Part shown: piece after piece, positions 11,776-26,200 of the stretch
How the letters are laid out: each line of letters begins with the position of its first letter
How positions within the stretch are numbered: position 1 is the first letter of the stretch
Assembly (NCBI RefSeq): GCF_954871325.1
Contig: NC_088775.1
Location: forward strand, 68,115,561-68,179,560
Direction of reading: 5' to 3'
Origin: Gordionus sp. m RMFG-2023
Taxonomy: Eukaryota > Nematomorpha > Gordioida > Chordodea > Parachordodidae
Length of the DNA: 64,000 bases
Notes under the pieces: model-generated
The model's input: the letters and a program-made list of their open reading frames with translations, nothing else
Database searches by the model: none
Told to the model about the DNA's origin: nothing
Translations under genes and position numbers: made by a program

Positions 11776-12489
11776 ATAATCTTAATTATAATAAATTTTT
11801 AATCTCCAAAAAAAAATAATTTCAATATAAAAAAATCATCCTTCCCCTCACCTCTATCGAAAATTCTTGGGTGCCTGTTATTTTTCAATTTCATGAAAAA
11901 ATTATAATTTTTTAAAAAATATTTTGGCATATTCCTAAAAAAAAACAATGAAAAATTAAAGTACGTAAAAAAATAATTAAATAATTTTAAATATCAGCCG
12001 TTAAAATTTATTATCTATATATATATATAATCACCGTAATCAAGAAATGAACGTTTTCCTATCATCTTAATGTTAATTTTTTCTATCAACTTTTTTATCT
12101 TCTTAATGTTAAATAAATCGATGGAGACTATATCTCTCTAATGTTAAATTTTAAGAAAATTTTTTAAAAGGCAAACGTTCTTCCATTCAGCCACCTATAT
12201 TAAGATTTGTAATATAATTTTTCATATATATATTATTATTTTGCTATTTATTTTTATTGGCTTACTAAGCTCTTATTTTATTGGTTTATATTTGTTTTCT
12301 TTATTATATTATTTAATTTTAATTTTAAAAAATCAACCATTTTTAATTTGCCGAACTTCCTGAAATATTTTGAATTTACAAATTCTGTAAAAATTTTAAG
12401 AAATAGATATTATATTAAATTTTTAGATAAAATGAGATTTTTAAGGGTATGAGTAAATACTGTCTTGCTAAATTGTCTAAAGAGCAATT
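11776..12489. other. AT-rich spacer between satellite blocks, no gene
   Basis: Long A and T runs and a short (AT)n at about 12018-12030. No coding or repeat structure was recognised. Confidence 0.5.
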
Positions 12490-12917
12490 ACTCATAATCA
12501 ATCATAATTTGATGATATAATATCTTTTTAAAAAAAATTTTTCAAAAACATTTTTTTTATTTTACATAAATCAATTTTTAATTAATTAAAAAATTGACAT
12601 TAAATATCAAATAATTTAAAATTCTATTTTTACTTAATAATATTATTGGGAAAAAAATATATTTACTAGCTTATTACAACTTTTATTTTATTTTTCAATT
12701 ACAAAATTTAACAGATTTATATCCATAAGAGGGCGTTAAATACATAAATATGAAAATATATTCTTAGGAAACTAGAATAAATATTGGATAGCGCTTTTTT
12801 GTATTTGGGTGTAAATACATGTGAAAAACCTAAAAAAAATTTAAAAAATAGAGGTTTCTTTGAGATTTAATTAATGAGTAGGTTAGAAGCGAAAAATAGT
12901 AGAAAGTTTGTAAGGAA
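12490..12917. repeat. Array-flanking sequence, unfilled copy of the 8.7-11.5 kb locus
   Basis: 12490-12850 matches 8745-9123, and 12851-12917 (GGTTTCTTTGAGATTTAATT and onward) matches 11444-11503. The two halves are contiguous here but are separated by the 2.3-kb transposon in the other copy. The satellite follows at once in both copies, so this block is the original edge of the satellite, duplicated with it. Confidence 0.8.
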
Positions 12918-13159
12918 CATATTGCTGGCGTTATTGATCAAAATCTCTTCATTTTTGGTTTATACGTGTATATTTAGGTGTTAAACATTATCCTGAAAAA
13001 TATTTTGAAAATATTATGATTTGACCGAATGCCGGGTTTAAAACCGACCAATTACTAAATATTCGATCGACCAAACTTGGTGTTAATATTATTTGGAAAA
13101 TAATCATTTTTGGTTTATTTATCTATAAATACGTGCAAATCATTATCCCAAAAAATATT

Positions 13160-16100
13160 TTAAAAATATCGTGATTTGACAGAAAATCGATTTGAAACCG
13201 GCTTAATGACTAAATACTGTCTTGCTGGCGTTATACATGGAAAATTCTTTATTTTTGGTTTATACGTGAACAATAACGTTTTAAGCATTATCCTAATTAA
13301 TTTTTTGAAAATATTATGATTTGATCGAATAACGAGCTCAAAACCGACCACTTACTAAATATTCGATCTACCAAATTTGGTAGTAATATTATTTGATAAA
13401 TGTCCATTTTTGGTTAACTTATCTATAAATACTTGCAAATCATTATCCCAAAAAATATTTAAAAAATATCGTGATTTGACCGATAACCGATTTGAAACCG
13501 AAATACTGTCTTGCTGGCATTATACATAGAAAATTCTTCATTTTTGGTTTATACGTGAACAATAACGTGTTAAGCATTATCCTAATTAATTTTTAGAAAA
13601 TATTATGATTTGACCGAATGGCGAGCTCAAAACCGACCACTTACTATATATTCGATCTACCAAATTTGGTACTAATATTATTTGGAAAATGTTCATTTTT
13701 TGTTAATTTATCTATAAATACGTGAAAATCATTATCACAAAAAATATTTTAAAAATATCGTGATTTGACCGAATACCGATTTGAAACCGATATACTGAAT
13801 ACATAGAAAATCTCTTCATTTTTGGTTTATACGTGTATATTTAGGTGGTAAACATTATCCTAAAAAATATTTTGAAAATATTATGATTTCACCGAATGCC
13901 GAGCTTAAAACCGACCATTACTAAATATTCGATCGACCAAATTTGGTGTTAATATTATTTGGAAAATAATCATTTTTGGTTTATATATCTATAAATACGT
14001 GCAAATCATTATCCCAAAAAATATTTTAAAAATATCGTGATTTAACCGATAACCGATTTGAAACCGATATACTGACTTGCTGGCGTTATACATTAAAAAA
14101 TCTTTATTTTTGGTTTATACGTGAACAATATTGTGTTAAGCATTATCCTAATTAATTTTTTGAAAATATTATGATTTGACCGAATGGCGAGCTCAAAACC
14201 GACCACTTACTATATATTCGATCTACCAAATTTGGTACTAATATTATTTGGAAAATGTTCATTTTTGGTTAATTTATCTATAAATACGTGAAAATCATTA
14301 TCCCAAAAAATATTTTAAAAATATCGTGATTTGACCGATAACCGATTTGAAACCGATATACTGACTTGCTGGCGTTATACATAGAAAATCTCTTCATTTT
14401 TGGTTTATACTTGTATATTTAGGTGGTAAACATTATCCTAAAAAATATTTTGAAAATATTATGATTTGACCGAATGCCGAGCTTAAAACCGACCAATTAC
14501 TAAATATTCGATCGAACAAATTTGGTGTTAATATTATTTGGAAAATAATCATTTTTGGTTTTTTTATCTATAAATACGTGCAAATCATTATCCCAAAAAA
14601 TATTTTAAAAATATCGTGATTTCACAGAAAATCGATTTGAAACCGGCCCAAGGACTAAATACTATCTTGCTGGCGTTATACATTAAAAAATCTTTATTTT
14701 TGGTTTATACGTGAAAATTAACGTTTTAAGCATTATCCTAATTAATTTTTTGAAAATAATATGATTTGACCGAATAATGAGCTCAAAACCGACCACTTAC
14801 TAAATATTCGATCTACCAAATTTGGTCGTAATATTATTTGATAAATGTCCATTTTTGGTTAATTTATCTATAAATACGTGCAAATCATTATCCCAAAAAA
14901 TATTTAAAAAATATCGTGATTTGACCGATAACCGATTTGAAACCGATATACTGACTTGCTGGCGTTATAAATAGAAAATCTCTTCATTTTTGGTTTATAC
15001 GTGAACAATAACGTTTTAAGCATTATCCTAATTAATTTTTTGAAAATATTATGATTTGACCGAATGGCGAGCTCAAAACCGACCACTTACTATATATTCG
15101 ATCTACCAAATTTGGTACTAATATTATTTGGAAAATGTTCATTTTTGGTTAATTTATCTATAAATACGTGAAAATCATTATCCCAAAAAATATTTTAAAA
15201 ATATCGTGATTTGACCGATAACCGATTTGAAACCGATATACTGACTTGCTGGCGTTATACATAGAAAATCTCTTCATTTTTGGTTTATACGTGTATATTT
15301 AGATGGTAAACATTATCCTAAAAAATATTTTGAAAATATTATGATTTGACCGAATGCCGAGCTTAAAACCGACCATTACTAAATATTCGATCCACCAAAT
15401 TTGGTGTTAATATTATTTGGAAAATAATCATTTTTGGTTTATTTATCTATAAATACGTGCAAATCATTATCCCAAAAAATATTTTAAAAATATCATGATT
15501 TCACAGAAAATCGATTTGAAACCGGCCCAAGGACTAAATACTATCTTGCTGGCGTTATACATTAAAAAATCTTTATTTTTGGTTTATACGTGAACAATAA
15601 CGTTTTAAGCATTATCCTAATTAATTTTTTGAAAATATGATGATTTGACCGAATAACGAGCTCAAAACCGACTACTTACTAAATATTCGATCTTCCAAAT
15701 TTGGTAGTAATATTATTTGATAAATGTCCATTTTTGGTTAATTTATCTATAAATACGTGCAAATCATTATCATAAAAAATATTTAAAAAATATCGTGATT
15801 TGACCGATAACCGATTTGAAACCGAAATACGGTCTTGCTGGCGTTATACATAGAAAATTCTTCATTTTTGGTTTATACGTGAACAATAACGTTTTAAGCA
15901 TTATCCTAATTAATTTTTTGAAAATATTATGATTTGATCGAATAACGAGCTCAAAACCGACCACTTACTAAATATTCGATCTACCAAATTTGGTAGTAAT
16001 ATTATTTGATAAATGTCCATTTTTGGTTAATTTATCTATAAATACTTGCAAATCATTATCCCAAAAAATATTTAAAAAATATCGTGATTTGACCGATAAC

Positions 16101-18470
16101 CGATTTGAAACCGAAATACTGTCTTGCTGGCATTATACATAGAAAATTCTTCATTTTTGGTTTATACGTGAACAATAACGTGTTAAGCATTATCCTAATT
16201 AATTTTTAGAAAATATTATGATTTGACCGAATGGCGAGCTCAAAACCGACCACTTACTATATATTCGATCTACCAAATTTGGTACTAATATTATTTGGAA
16301 AATGTTCATTTTTTGTTAATTTATCTATAAATACGTGAAAATCATTATCACAAAAAATATTTTAAAAATATCGTGATTTGACCGAATACCGATTTGAAAC
16401 CGATATACTGAATACATAGAAAATCTCTTCATTTTTGGTTTATACGTGTATATTTAGGTGGTAAACATTATCCTAAAAAATATTTTGAAAATATTATGAT
16501 TTCACCGAATGCCGAGCTTAAAACCGACCATTACTAAATATTCGATCGACCAAATTTGGTGTTAATATTATTTGGAAAATAATCATTTTTGGTTTATATA
16601 TCTATAAATACGTGCAAATCATTATCCCAAAAAATATTTTAAAAATATCGTGATTTAACCGATAACCGATTTGAAACCGATATACTGACTTGCTGGCGTT
16701 ATACATTAAAAAATCTTTATTTTTGGTTTATACGTGAACAATATTGTGTTAAGCATTATCCTAATTAATTTTTTGAAAATATTATGATTTGACCGAATGG
16801 CGAGCTCAAAACCGACCACTTACTATATATTCGATCTACCAAATTTGGTACTAATATTATTTGGAAAATGTTCATTTTTGGTTAATTTATCTATAAATAC
16901 GTGAAAATCATTATCCCAAAAAATATTTTAAAAATATCGTGATTTGACCGATAACCGATTTGAAACCGATATACTGACTTGCTGGCGTTATACATAGAAA
17001 ATCTCTTCATTTTTGGTTTATACTTGTATATTTAGGTGGTAAACATTATCCTAAAAAATATTTTGAAAATATTATGATTTGACCGAATGCCGAGCTTAAA
17101 ACCGACCAATTACTAAATATTCGATCGAACAAATTTGGTGTTAATATTATTTGGAAAATAATCATTTTTGGTTTATTTATCTATAAATACGTGCAAATCA
17201 TTATCCCAAAAAATATTTTAAAAATATCGTGATTTCACAGAAAATCGATTTGAAACCGGCCCAAGGACTAAATACTATCTTGCTGGCGTTATACATTAAA
17301 AAATCTTTATTTTTGGTTTATACGTGAACAATTAACGTTTTAAGCATTATCCTAATTAATTTTTTGAAAATAATATGATTTGACCGAATAATGAGCTCAA
17401 AACCGACCACTTACTAAATATTCGATCTACCAAATTTGGTCGTAATATTATTTGATAAATGTCCATTTTTGGTTAATTTATCTATAAATACGTGCAAATC
17501 ATTATCCCAAAAAATATTTAAAAAATATCGTGATTTGACCGATAACCGATTTGAAACCGATATACTGACTTGCTGGCGTTATAAATAGAAAATCTCTTCA
17601 TTTTTGGTTTATACGTGAACAATAACGTTTTAAGCATTATCCTAATTAATTTTTTGAAAATATTATGATTTGACCGAATGGCGAGCTCAAAACCGACCAC
17701 TTACTATATATTCGATCTACCAAATTTGGTACTAATATTATTTGGAAAATGTTCATTTTTGGTTAATTTATCTATAAATACGTGAAAATCATTATCCCAA
17801 AAAATATTTTAAAAATATCGTGATTTGACCGATAACCGATTTGAAACCGATATACTGACTTGCTGGCGTTATACATAGAAAATCTCTTCATTTTTGGTTT
17901 ATACGTGTATATTTAGATGGTAAACATTATCCTAAAAAATATTTTGAAAATATTATGATTTGACCGAATGCCGAGCTTAAAACCGACCATTACTAAATAT
18001 TCGATCCACCAAATTTGGTGTTAATATTATTTGGAAAATAATCATTTTTGGTTTATTTATCTATAAATACGTGCAAATCATTATCCCAAAAAATATTTTA
18101 AAAATATCATGATTTCACAGAAAATCGATTTGAAACCGGCCCAAGGACTAAATACTATCTTGCTGGCGTTATACATTAAAAAATCTTTATTTTTGGTTTA
18201 TACGTGAACAATAACGTTTTAAGCATTATCCTAATTAATTTTTTGAAAATATGATGATTTGACCGAATAACGAGCTCAAAACCGACTACTTACTAAATAT
18301 TCGATCTTCCAAATTTGGTAGTAATATTATTTGATAAATGTCCATTTTTGGTTAATTTATCTATAAATACGTGCAAATCATTATCATAAAAAATATTTAA
18401 AAAATATCGTGATTTGACCGATAACCGATTTGAAACCGAAATACGGTCTTGCTGGCGTTATACATAGAAA
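13160..18470. repeat. Satellite sub-block: two copies of a 2613-bp higher-order unit
   Basis: Sequence from about 13213 recurs 2613-2614 bases later. For example, the variant GCTGGCATTATACAT at 13512 recurs at about 16126, and CTGACTTGCTGGCG at 15241 recurs at 17855. Both copies share private variants, including a shortened stretch at 13798 and 16412 (CTGAATACATAGAAAATC). The length equals nine monomers. Confidence 0.85.
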
Positions 18471-20239
18471 ATTCTTCATTTTTGGTTTATACGTGAACAA
18501 TAACGTTTTAAGCATTATCCTAATTAATTTTTTGAAAATATTATGATTTGACCGAATAATGAGCTCAAAACCGACTACTTACTAAATATTCGATCTACCA
18601 AATTTGGTAGTAATATTATTTGATAAATGTCCATTTTTGGTTAATTTATCTATAAATACGTGCAAATCATTATCCCAAAAAATATTTAAAAAATATCGTG
18701 ATTTGACCGATAACCGATTTGAAACCGAAATACTGTCTTGCTGGCGTTATACATAGAAAATTCTTCATTTTTGGTTTATGAGTGTATATTTAGGTGGTAA
18801 ACATTATCCTAAAAAATATTTTGAAAATATTATGATTTCACCGAATGCCGAGCTTAAAACCGACCATTACTAAATATTCGATCGACCAAATTTGGTGTTA
18901 ATATTATTTGGAAAATAATCATTTTTGGTTTATTTATCTATAAATACGTGCAAATCATTATCCCAAAAAATATTTTAAAAATATCATGATTTAACCGATA
19001 ACCGATTTGAAACCGATATACTGACTTGCTGGTGTTATACATAGAAAATCTCTTCATTTTTGGTTAATACGTGAACAATAACGTGTTAAGCATTATCCTA
19101 ATTAATTTTTTGAAAATATTATGATTTGACCGAATGGCGAGCTCAAAACCGACCACTTACTATATATTCGATCTACCAAATTTGGTACTAATATTATTTG
19201 GAAAATGTTCATTTTTGGTTAATTTATCTATAAATACGTGAAAATCATTATCCCAAAAAATATTTTAAAAATATCGTGATTTGACCGATAACCGATTTGA
19301 AACCGATATACTGACTTGCTGGCGTTATACATAGAAAATCTCTTCATTTTTGGTTTATACTTGTATATTTAGGTGGTAAACATTATCCTAAAAAATATTT
19401 TGAAAATATTATGATTCGACCGAATGCCGAGCTTAAAACCGACCAATTACAAAATATTCGATCGAACAAATTTGGTGTTAATATTATTTGGAAAATAATC
19501 ATTTTTGGTTTATTTATCTATAAATACGTGCAAATCATTATCCCAAAAAATATTTTAAAAATATCGTGATTTCACAGAAAATCGATTTGAAACCGGCCCA
19601 AGGACTAAATACTATCTTGCTGGCGTTATACATTAAAAAATCTTTATTTTTGGTTTATACGTGAACAATAACGTTTTAAGAATTATCCTAATTAATTTTT
19701 TGAAAATAATATGATTTGACCGAATAATGAGCTCAAAACCGACCACTTACTAAATATTCGATCTACCAAATTTGGTCGTAATATTATTTGATAAATGTCC
19801 ATTTTTGGTTAATTTATCTATAAATACGTGCAAATCATTATCCCAAAATATATTTAAAAAATATCGTGATTTGACCGATAACCGATTTGAAACCGATATA
19901 CTGACTTGCTGGCGTTATACATAGAAAATCTCTTCATTTTTGGTTTATACGTGTATATTTAGATGGTAAACATTATCCTAAAAAATATTTTGAAAATATT
20001 ATGATTTGACCGAATGCCGAGCTTAAAACCGACCAATTACTAAATATTCGATCCACCAAATTTGGTGTTAATATTATTTGGAAAATAATCATTTTTGGTT
20101 TATTTATCTATAAATACGTGCAAATCATTATCCCAAAAAATATTTTAAAAATATCGTGATTTCACAGAAAATCGATTTGAAACCGGCCCAAGGACTAAAT
20201 ACTATCTTGCTGGCGTTATACATTAGAAAATTCTTTATT

Positions 20240-23200
20240 TTTGGTTTATACGTGAACAATAACGTTTTAAGCATTATCCTAATTAATTTTTTGAAAATAT
20301 TATGATTTGACCGAATAACGAGCTCAAAACCGACTACTTACTAAATATTCGATCTACCAAATTTGGTAGTAATATTATTTGAAAAATGTCCATTTTTGGT
20401 TAATTTATCTATAAATACGTGCAAATCATTATCCCAAAAAATATTTAAAAAATATCGTGATTTGACCGATAACCGATTTGAAACCGAAATACTGTCTTGT
20501 TGGCGTTATACATAGAAAATTCTTCATTTTTGGTTTATACGTGAACAATAACGTGTTAAGCATTATCCTAATTAATATTTTGAAAATATTATGATTTGAC
20601 CGAATGGCGAGCTCAAAACCGACCACTTACTATATATTCGATCTACCAAATTTGGTACTAATATTATTTGGAAAATGTTCATTTTTGGTTAATTTATCTA
20701 TAAATACGTGAAAATCATTATCCCAAAAAATATTTTAAAAATATCGTGATTTGACCGATAACCGATTTGAAACCGATATACTGTCTTGCCTGGCGTTATA
20801 CATAGAAAATCTCTTCATTTTTGGTTTATGACGTGTATATTTAGGTGGTAAACATTATCCTAAAAAATATTTTGAAAATATTATGATTTGACCGAATGCC
20901 GAGCTTAAAACCGACCAATTACTAAATATTCGATCGAACAAATTTGGTGTTAATATTATTTGGAAAATAATCATTTTTGGTTTATTTATCTATAAATACG
21001 TGCAAATCATTATCCCAAAAAATATTTTAAAAATATCGTGATTTCACAGAAAATCGATTTGAAACCGGCCCAAGGACTAAATACTATCTTGCTGGCGTTA
21101 TACATTAAAAAATCTTTATTTTTGGTTTATACGTGAACAATAACGTTTTAAGCATTATCCTAATTAATTTTTTGAAAATATTATGATTTGACCGAATAAC
21201 GAGCTCAAAACCGACTACTTACTAAATATTCGATCTACCAAATTTGGTAGTAATATTATTTGATAAATGTCCATTTTTGGTTAATTTATCTATAAATACG
21301 TGCAAATCATTATCCCAAAAAATATATTAAAAAATATCGTGATTTGACCGATAACCGATTTGAAACCGAAATAATGTCTTGCTGGCGTTATACATAGAAA
21401 ATTCTTCATTTTTGGTTTATACGTGAACAATAACGTGTTAAGCATTATCCTAATTAATATTTTGAAAATATTATGATTTGACCGAATGGCGAGCTCAAAA
21501 CCGACCACTTACTATATATTCGATCTACCAAATTTGGTACTAATATTATTTGGAAAATGTTCATTTTTGGTTAATTTATCTATAAATACGTGAAAAGCAT
21601 TATCCCAAAAAATATTTTAAAAATATAGTGATTTGACCGATAACCGATTTGAAACCGATATACTGTCTTGCCTTCGTTATACATAGAAAATCTCTTCATT
21701 TTTGGTTTATGAGTGTATATTTAGGTGGTAAACATTTTCCTTGACCGAATGCCGAGCTTAAAACCGACCATTACTAAATATTCGATCGACCAAATTTGGT
21801 GTTAATATTATTTGGAAAAGAATCATTTTTGGTTTATTTATCTATAAATACGTGCAAATCATTATCCCAAAAAATATTTTAAAAATATCATGATTTAACC
21901 GATAACCGATTTGAAACCGAAATACTGTCTTGCTGGCGTTACACATAGAAAATCTCTTCATTTTTGGTTTATACGTGTATATTTAGGTGGTAAACATTAT
22001 CCTATAAAATATTTTGAAAATATTATGATTTGACCGAATGCCGAGTTAAAACCGACCAATTACTAAATATTCGATCAAACAAATTTGGTGTTAATATTAT
22101 TTGGAAAATAATCATTTTTGGTTTATTTATCTATAAATACGTGCAAATCATTATCCCAAAAAATATTTAAAAAATATCGTGATTTGACCGATAACCGATT
22201 TGAAACCGAAATACGGTCTTGCTGGCGTTATACATAGAAAATTCTTCATTTTTGGTTTATACGTGAACAATAACGTTTTAAGCATTATCCTAATTTATTT
22301 TTTGAAAATATTATGATTTGACCGAATAACGAGCTCAAAACCGACTACTTACTAAATATTCGATCTACCAAATTTGGTAGTAATATTATTTGATAAATGT
22401 CCATTTATGGTTAATTTATCTATAAATACGTGCAAATCATTATCCCAAAAAATATTTAAAAAATATCGTGATTTGACCGATAACCGATTTGAAACCGAAA
22501 TACTGTCTTGTTGGCGTTATACATAGAAAATTCTTCATTTTTGGTTTATACGTGAACAATAACGTGTTAAGCATTATCCTAATTCATATTTTGAAAATAT
22601 TATGATTTGACCGAATGGCGAGCTCAAAACCGACCACTTACTATATATTCGATCTACCAAATTTGGTACTAATATTATTTGGAAAATGTTCATTTTTGGT
22701 TAATTTATCTATAAATACGTGAAAATCATTATCCCAAAAAATATTTTAAAAATATCGTGATTTGACCGATAACCGATTTGAAACCGATATACTGACTTGC
22801 TGGCGTTATACATAGAAAATCTCTTCATTTTTGGTTTATACGTGTATATTTAGGTGGTAAACATTATCCTAAAAAATATTTTGAAAATATTATGATTTGA
22901 CCGAATGCCGAGCTTAAAACCGACCAATTACTAAATATTCGATCGAACAAATTTGGTGTTAATATTATTTGGAAAATAATCATTTTTGGTTTATTTATCT
23001 ATAAATACGTGCAAATCATTATCCCAAAAAATATTTTAAAAATATCGTGATTTCACAGAAAATCGATTTGAAACCGGCCCAAGGACTAAATACTATCTTG
23101 CTGGCGTTATACATTAAAAAATCTTTATTTTTGGTTTATACGTGAACAATAACGTTTTAAGCATTATCCTAATTAATTTTTTGAAAATATGATGATTTGA

Positions 23201-26200
23201 CCGAATAACGAGCTCAAAACCGACTACTTACTAAATATTCGATCTTCCAAATTTGGTAGTAATATTATTTGATAAATGTCCATTTTTGGTTAATTTATCT
23301 ATAAATACGTGCAAATCATTATCCCAAAAAATATTTAAAAAATATCGTGATTTGACCGATAACCGATTTGAAACCGAAATACGGTCTTGCTGGCGTTATA
23401 CATAGAAAATTCTTCATTTTTGGTTTATACGTGAACAATAACGTTTTAAGCATTATCCTAATTAATTTTTTGAAAATATTATGATTTGACCGAATAATGA
23501 GCTCAAAACCGACTACTTACTAAATATTCGATCTACCAAATTTGGTAGTAATATTATTTGATAAATGTCCATTTTTGGTTAATTTATCTATAAATACGTG
23601 CAAATCATTATCCCAAAAAATATTTAAAAAATATCGTGATTTGACCGATATCCGATTTGAAACCGAAATACTGTCTTGCTGGCGTTATACATAGAAAATT
23701 CTTCATTTTTGGTTTATGAGTGTATATTTAGGTGGTAAACATTATCCTAAAAAATATTTTGAAAATATTATGATTTCACCGAATGCCGAGCTTAAAACCG
23801 ACCACTACTAAATATTCGATCGACCAAATTTGGTGTTAATATTATTTGGAAAATAATCATTTTTGGTTTATATATCTATAAATACGTGAAAATCATTATC
23901 CCAAAAAATATTTTAAAAATATCATGATTTAACCGATAACCGATTTGAAACCGATATACTGACTTGCTGGTGTTATACATAGAAAATCTCTTCATTTTTG
24001 GTTAATACGTGAACAATAACGTGTTAAGCATTATCCTAATTAATTTTTTGAAAATATTATGATTTGACCGAATGGCGAGCTCAAAACCGACCACTTACTA
24101 TATATTCGATCTACCAAATTTGGTACTAATATTATTTGGAAAATGTTCATTTTTGGTTAATTTATCTATAAATACGTGAAAATCATTATCCCAAAAAATA
24201 TTTTAAAAATATCGTGATTTGACCGATAACCGATTTGAAACCGATATACTGACTTGCTGGCGTTATACATAGAAAATCTCTTCATTTTTGGTTTATACGT
24301 GTATATTTAGGTGGTAAACATTATCCTATAAAATATTTTGAAAATATTATGATTTGACCGAATGCCGAGCTTAAAACCGACCAATTACTAAATATTCGAT
24401 CAAACAAATTTGGTGTTAATATTATTTGGAAAATAATCATTTTTGGTTTATTTATCTATAAATACGTGCAAATCATTATCCCAAAAAATATTTTAAAAAT
24501 ATCGTGATTTGACCGATAACCGATTTGAAACCGGCCCAAGGACTAAATACTGTCTTGCTGGCGTTATACATTAGAAAATTCTTCATTTTTGGTTTATACG
24601 TGAACAATAACGTTTTAAGCATTATCCTAATTAATTTTTTGAAAATATTATGATTTGACCGAATAACGAGCTCAAAACCGACTACTTACTAAATATTCGA
24701 TCTACCAAATTTGGTAGTAATATTATTTGAAAAATGTCCATTTTTGGTTAATTTATCTATAAATACGTGCAAATCATTATCCCAAAAAATATTTAAAAAA
24801 TATCGTGATTTGACCGATAACCGATTTGAAACCGAAATACTGTCTTGCTGGCGTTATACATAGAAAATTCTTCATTTTTGGTTTATACGTGAACAATAAC
24901 GTTTTAAGCATTATCCTAATTAATATTTTGAAAATATTATGATTTGACCGAATGGCGAGCTCAAAACCGACCACTTACTATATATTCGATCTACCAAATT
25001 TGGTACTAATATTATTTGGAAAATGTTCATTTTTGGTTAATTTATCTATAAATACGTGAAAATCATTATCCCAAAAAATATTTTAAAAATATCGTGATTT
25101 GACCGATAACCGATTTGAAACCGATATACTGACTTGCCTGGCGTTATACATAGAAAATCTCTTCATTTTTGGTTTATGACGTGTATATTTAGGTGGTAAA
25201 CATTATCCTAAAAAATATTTTGAAAATATTATGATTTGACCGAATGCCGAGCTTAAAACCGACCAATTACTAAATATTCGATCGAACAAATTTGGTGTTA
25301 ATATTATTTGGAAAATAATCATTTTTGGTTTATTTATCTATAAATACGTGCAAATCATTATCCCAAAAAATATTTTAAAAATATCGTGATTTCACAGAAA
25401 ATCGATTTGAAACCGGCCCAAGGACTAAATACTATCTTGCTGGCGTTATACATTAAAAAATCTTTATTTTTGGTTTATACGTGAACAATAACGTTTTAAG
25501 CATTATCCTAATTAATTTTTTGAAAATATTATGATTTGACCGAATAACGAGCTCAAAACCGACTACTTACTAAATATTCGATCTACCAAATTTGGTAGTA
25601 ATATTATTTGATAAATGTCCATTTTTGGTTAATTTATCTATAAATACGTGCAAATCATTATCCCAAAAAATATTTAAAAAATATCGTGATTTGACCGATA
25701 ACCGATTTGAAACCGAAATAATGTCTTGCTGGCGTTATACATAGAAAATTCTTCATTTTTGGTTTATACGTGAACAATAACGTGTTAAGCATTATCCTAA
25801 TTAATATTTTGAAAATATTATGATTTGACCGAATGGCGAGCTCAAAACCGACCACTTACTATATATTCGATCTACCAAATTTGGTACTAATATTATTTGG
25901 AAAATGTTCATTTTTGGTTAATTTATCTATAAATACGTGAAAAGCATTATCCCAAAAAATATTTTAAAAATATAGTGATTTGACCGATAACCGATTTGAA
26001 ACCGATATACTGTCTTGCCTTCGTTATACATAGAAAATCTCTTCATTTTTGGTTTATGAGTGTATATTTAGGTGGTAAACATTTTCCTTGACCGAATGCC
26101 GAGCTTAAAACCGACCATTACTAAATATTCGATCGACCAAATTTGGTGTTAATATTATTTGGAAAAGAATCATTTTTGGTTTATTTATCTATAAATACGT

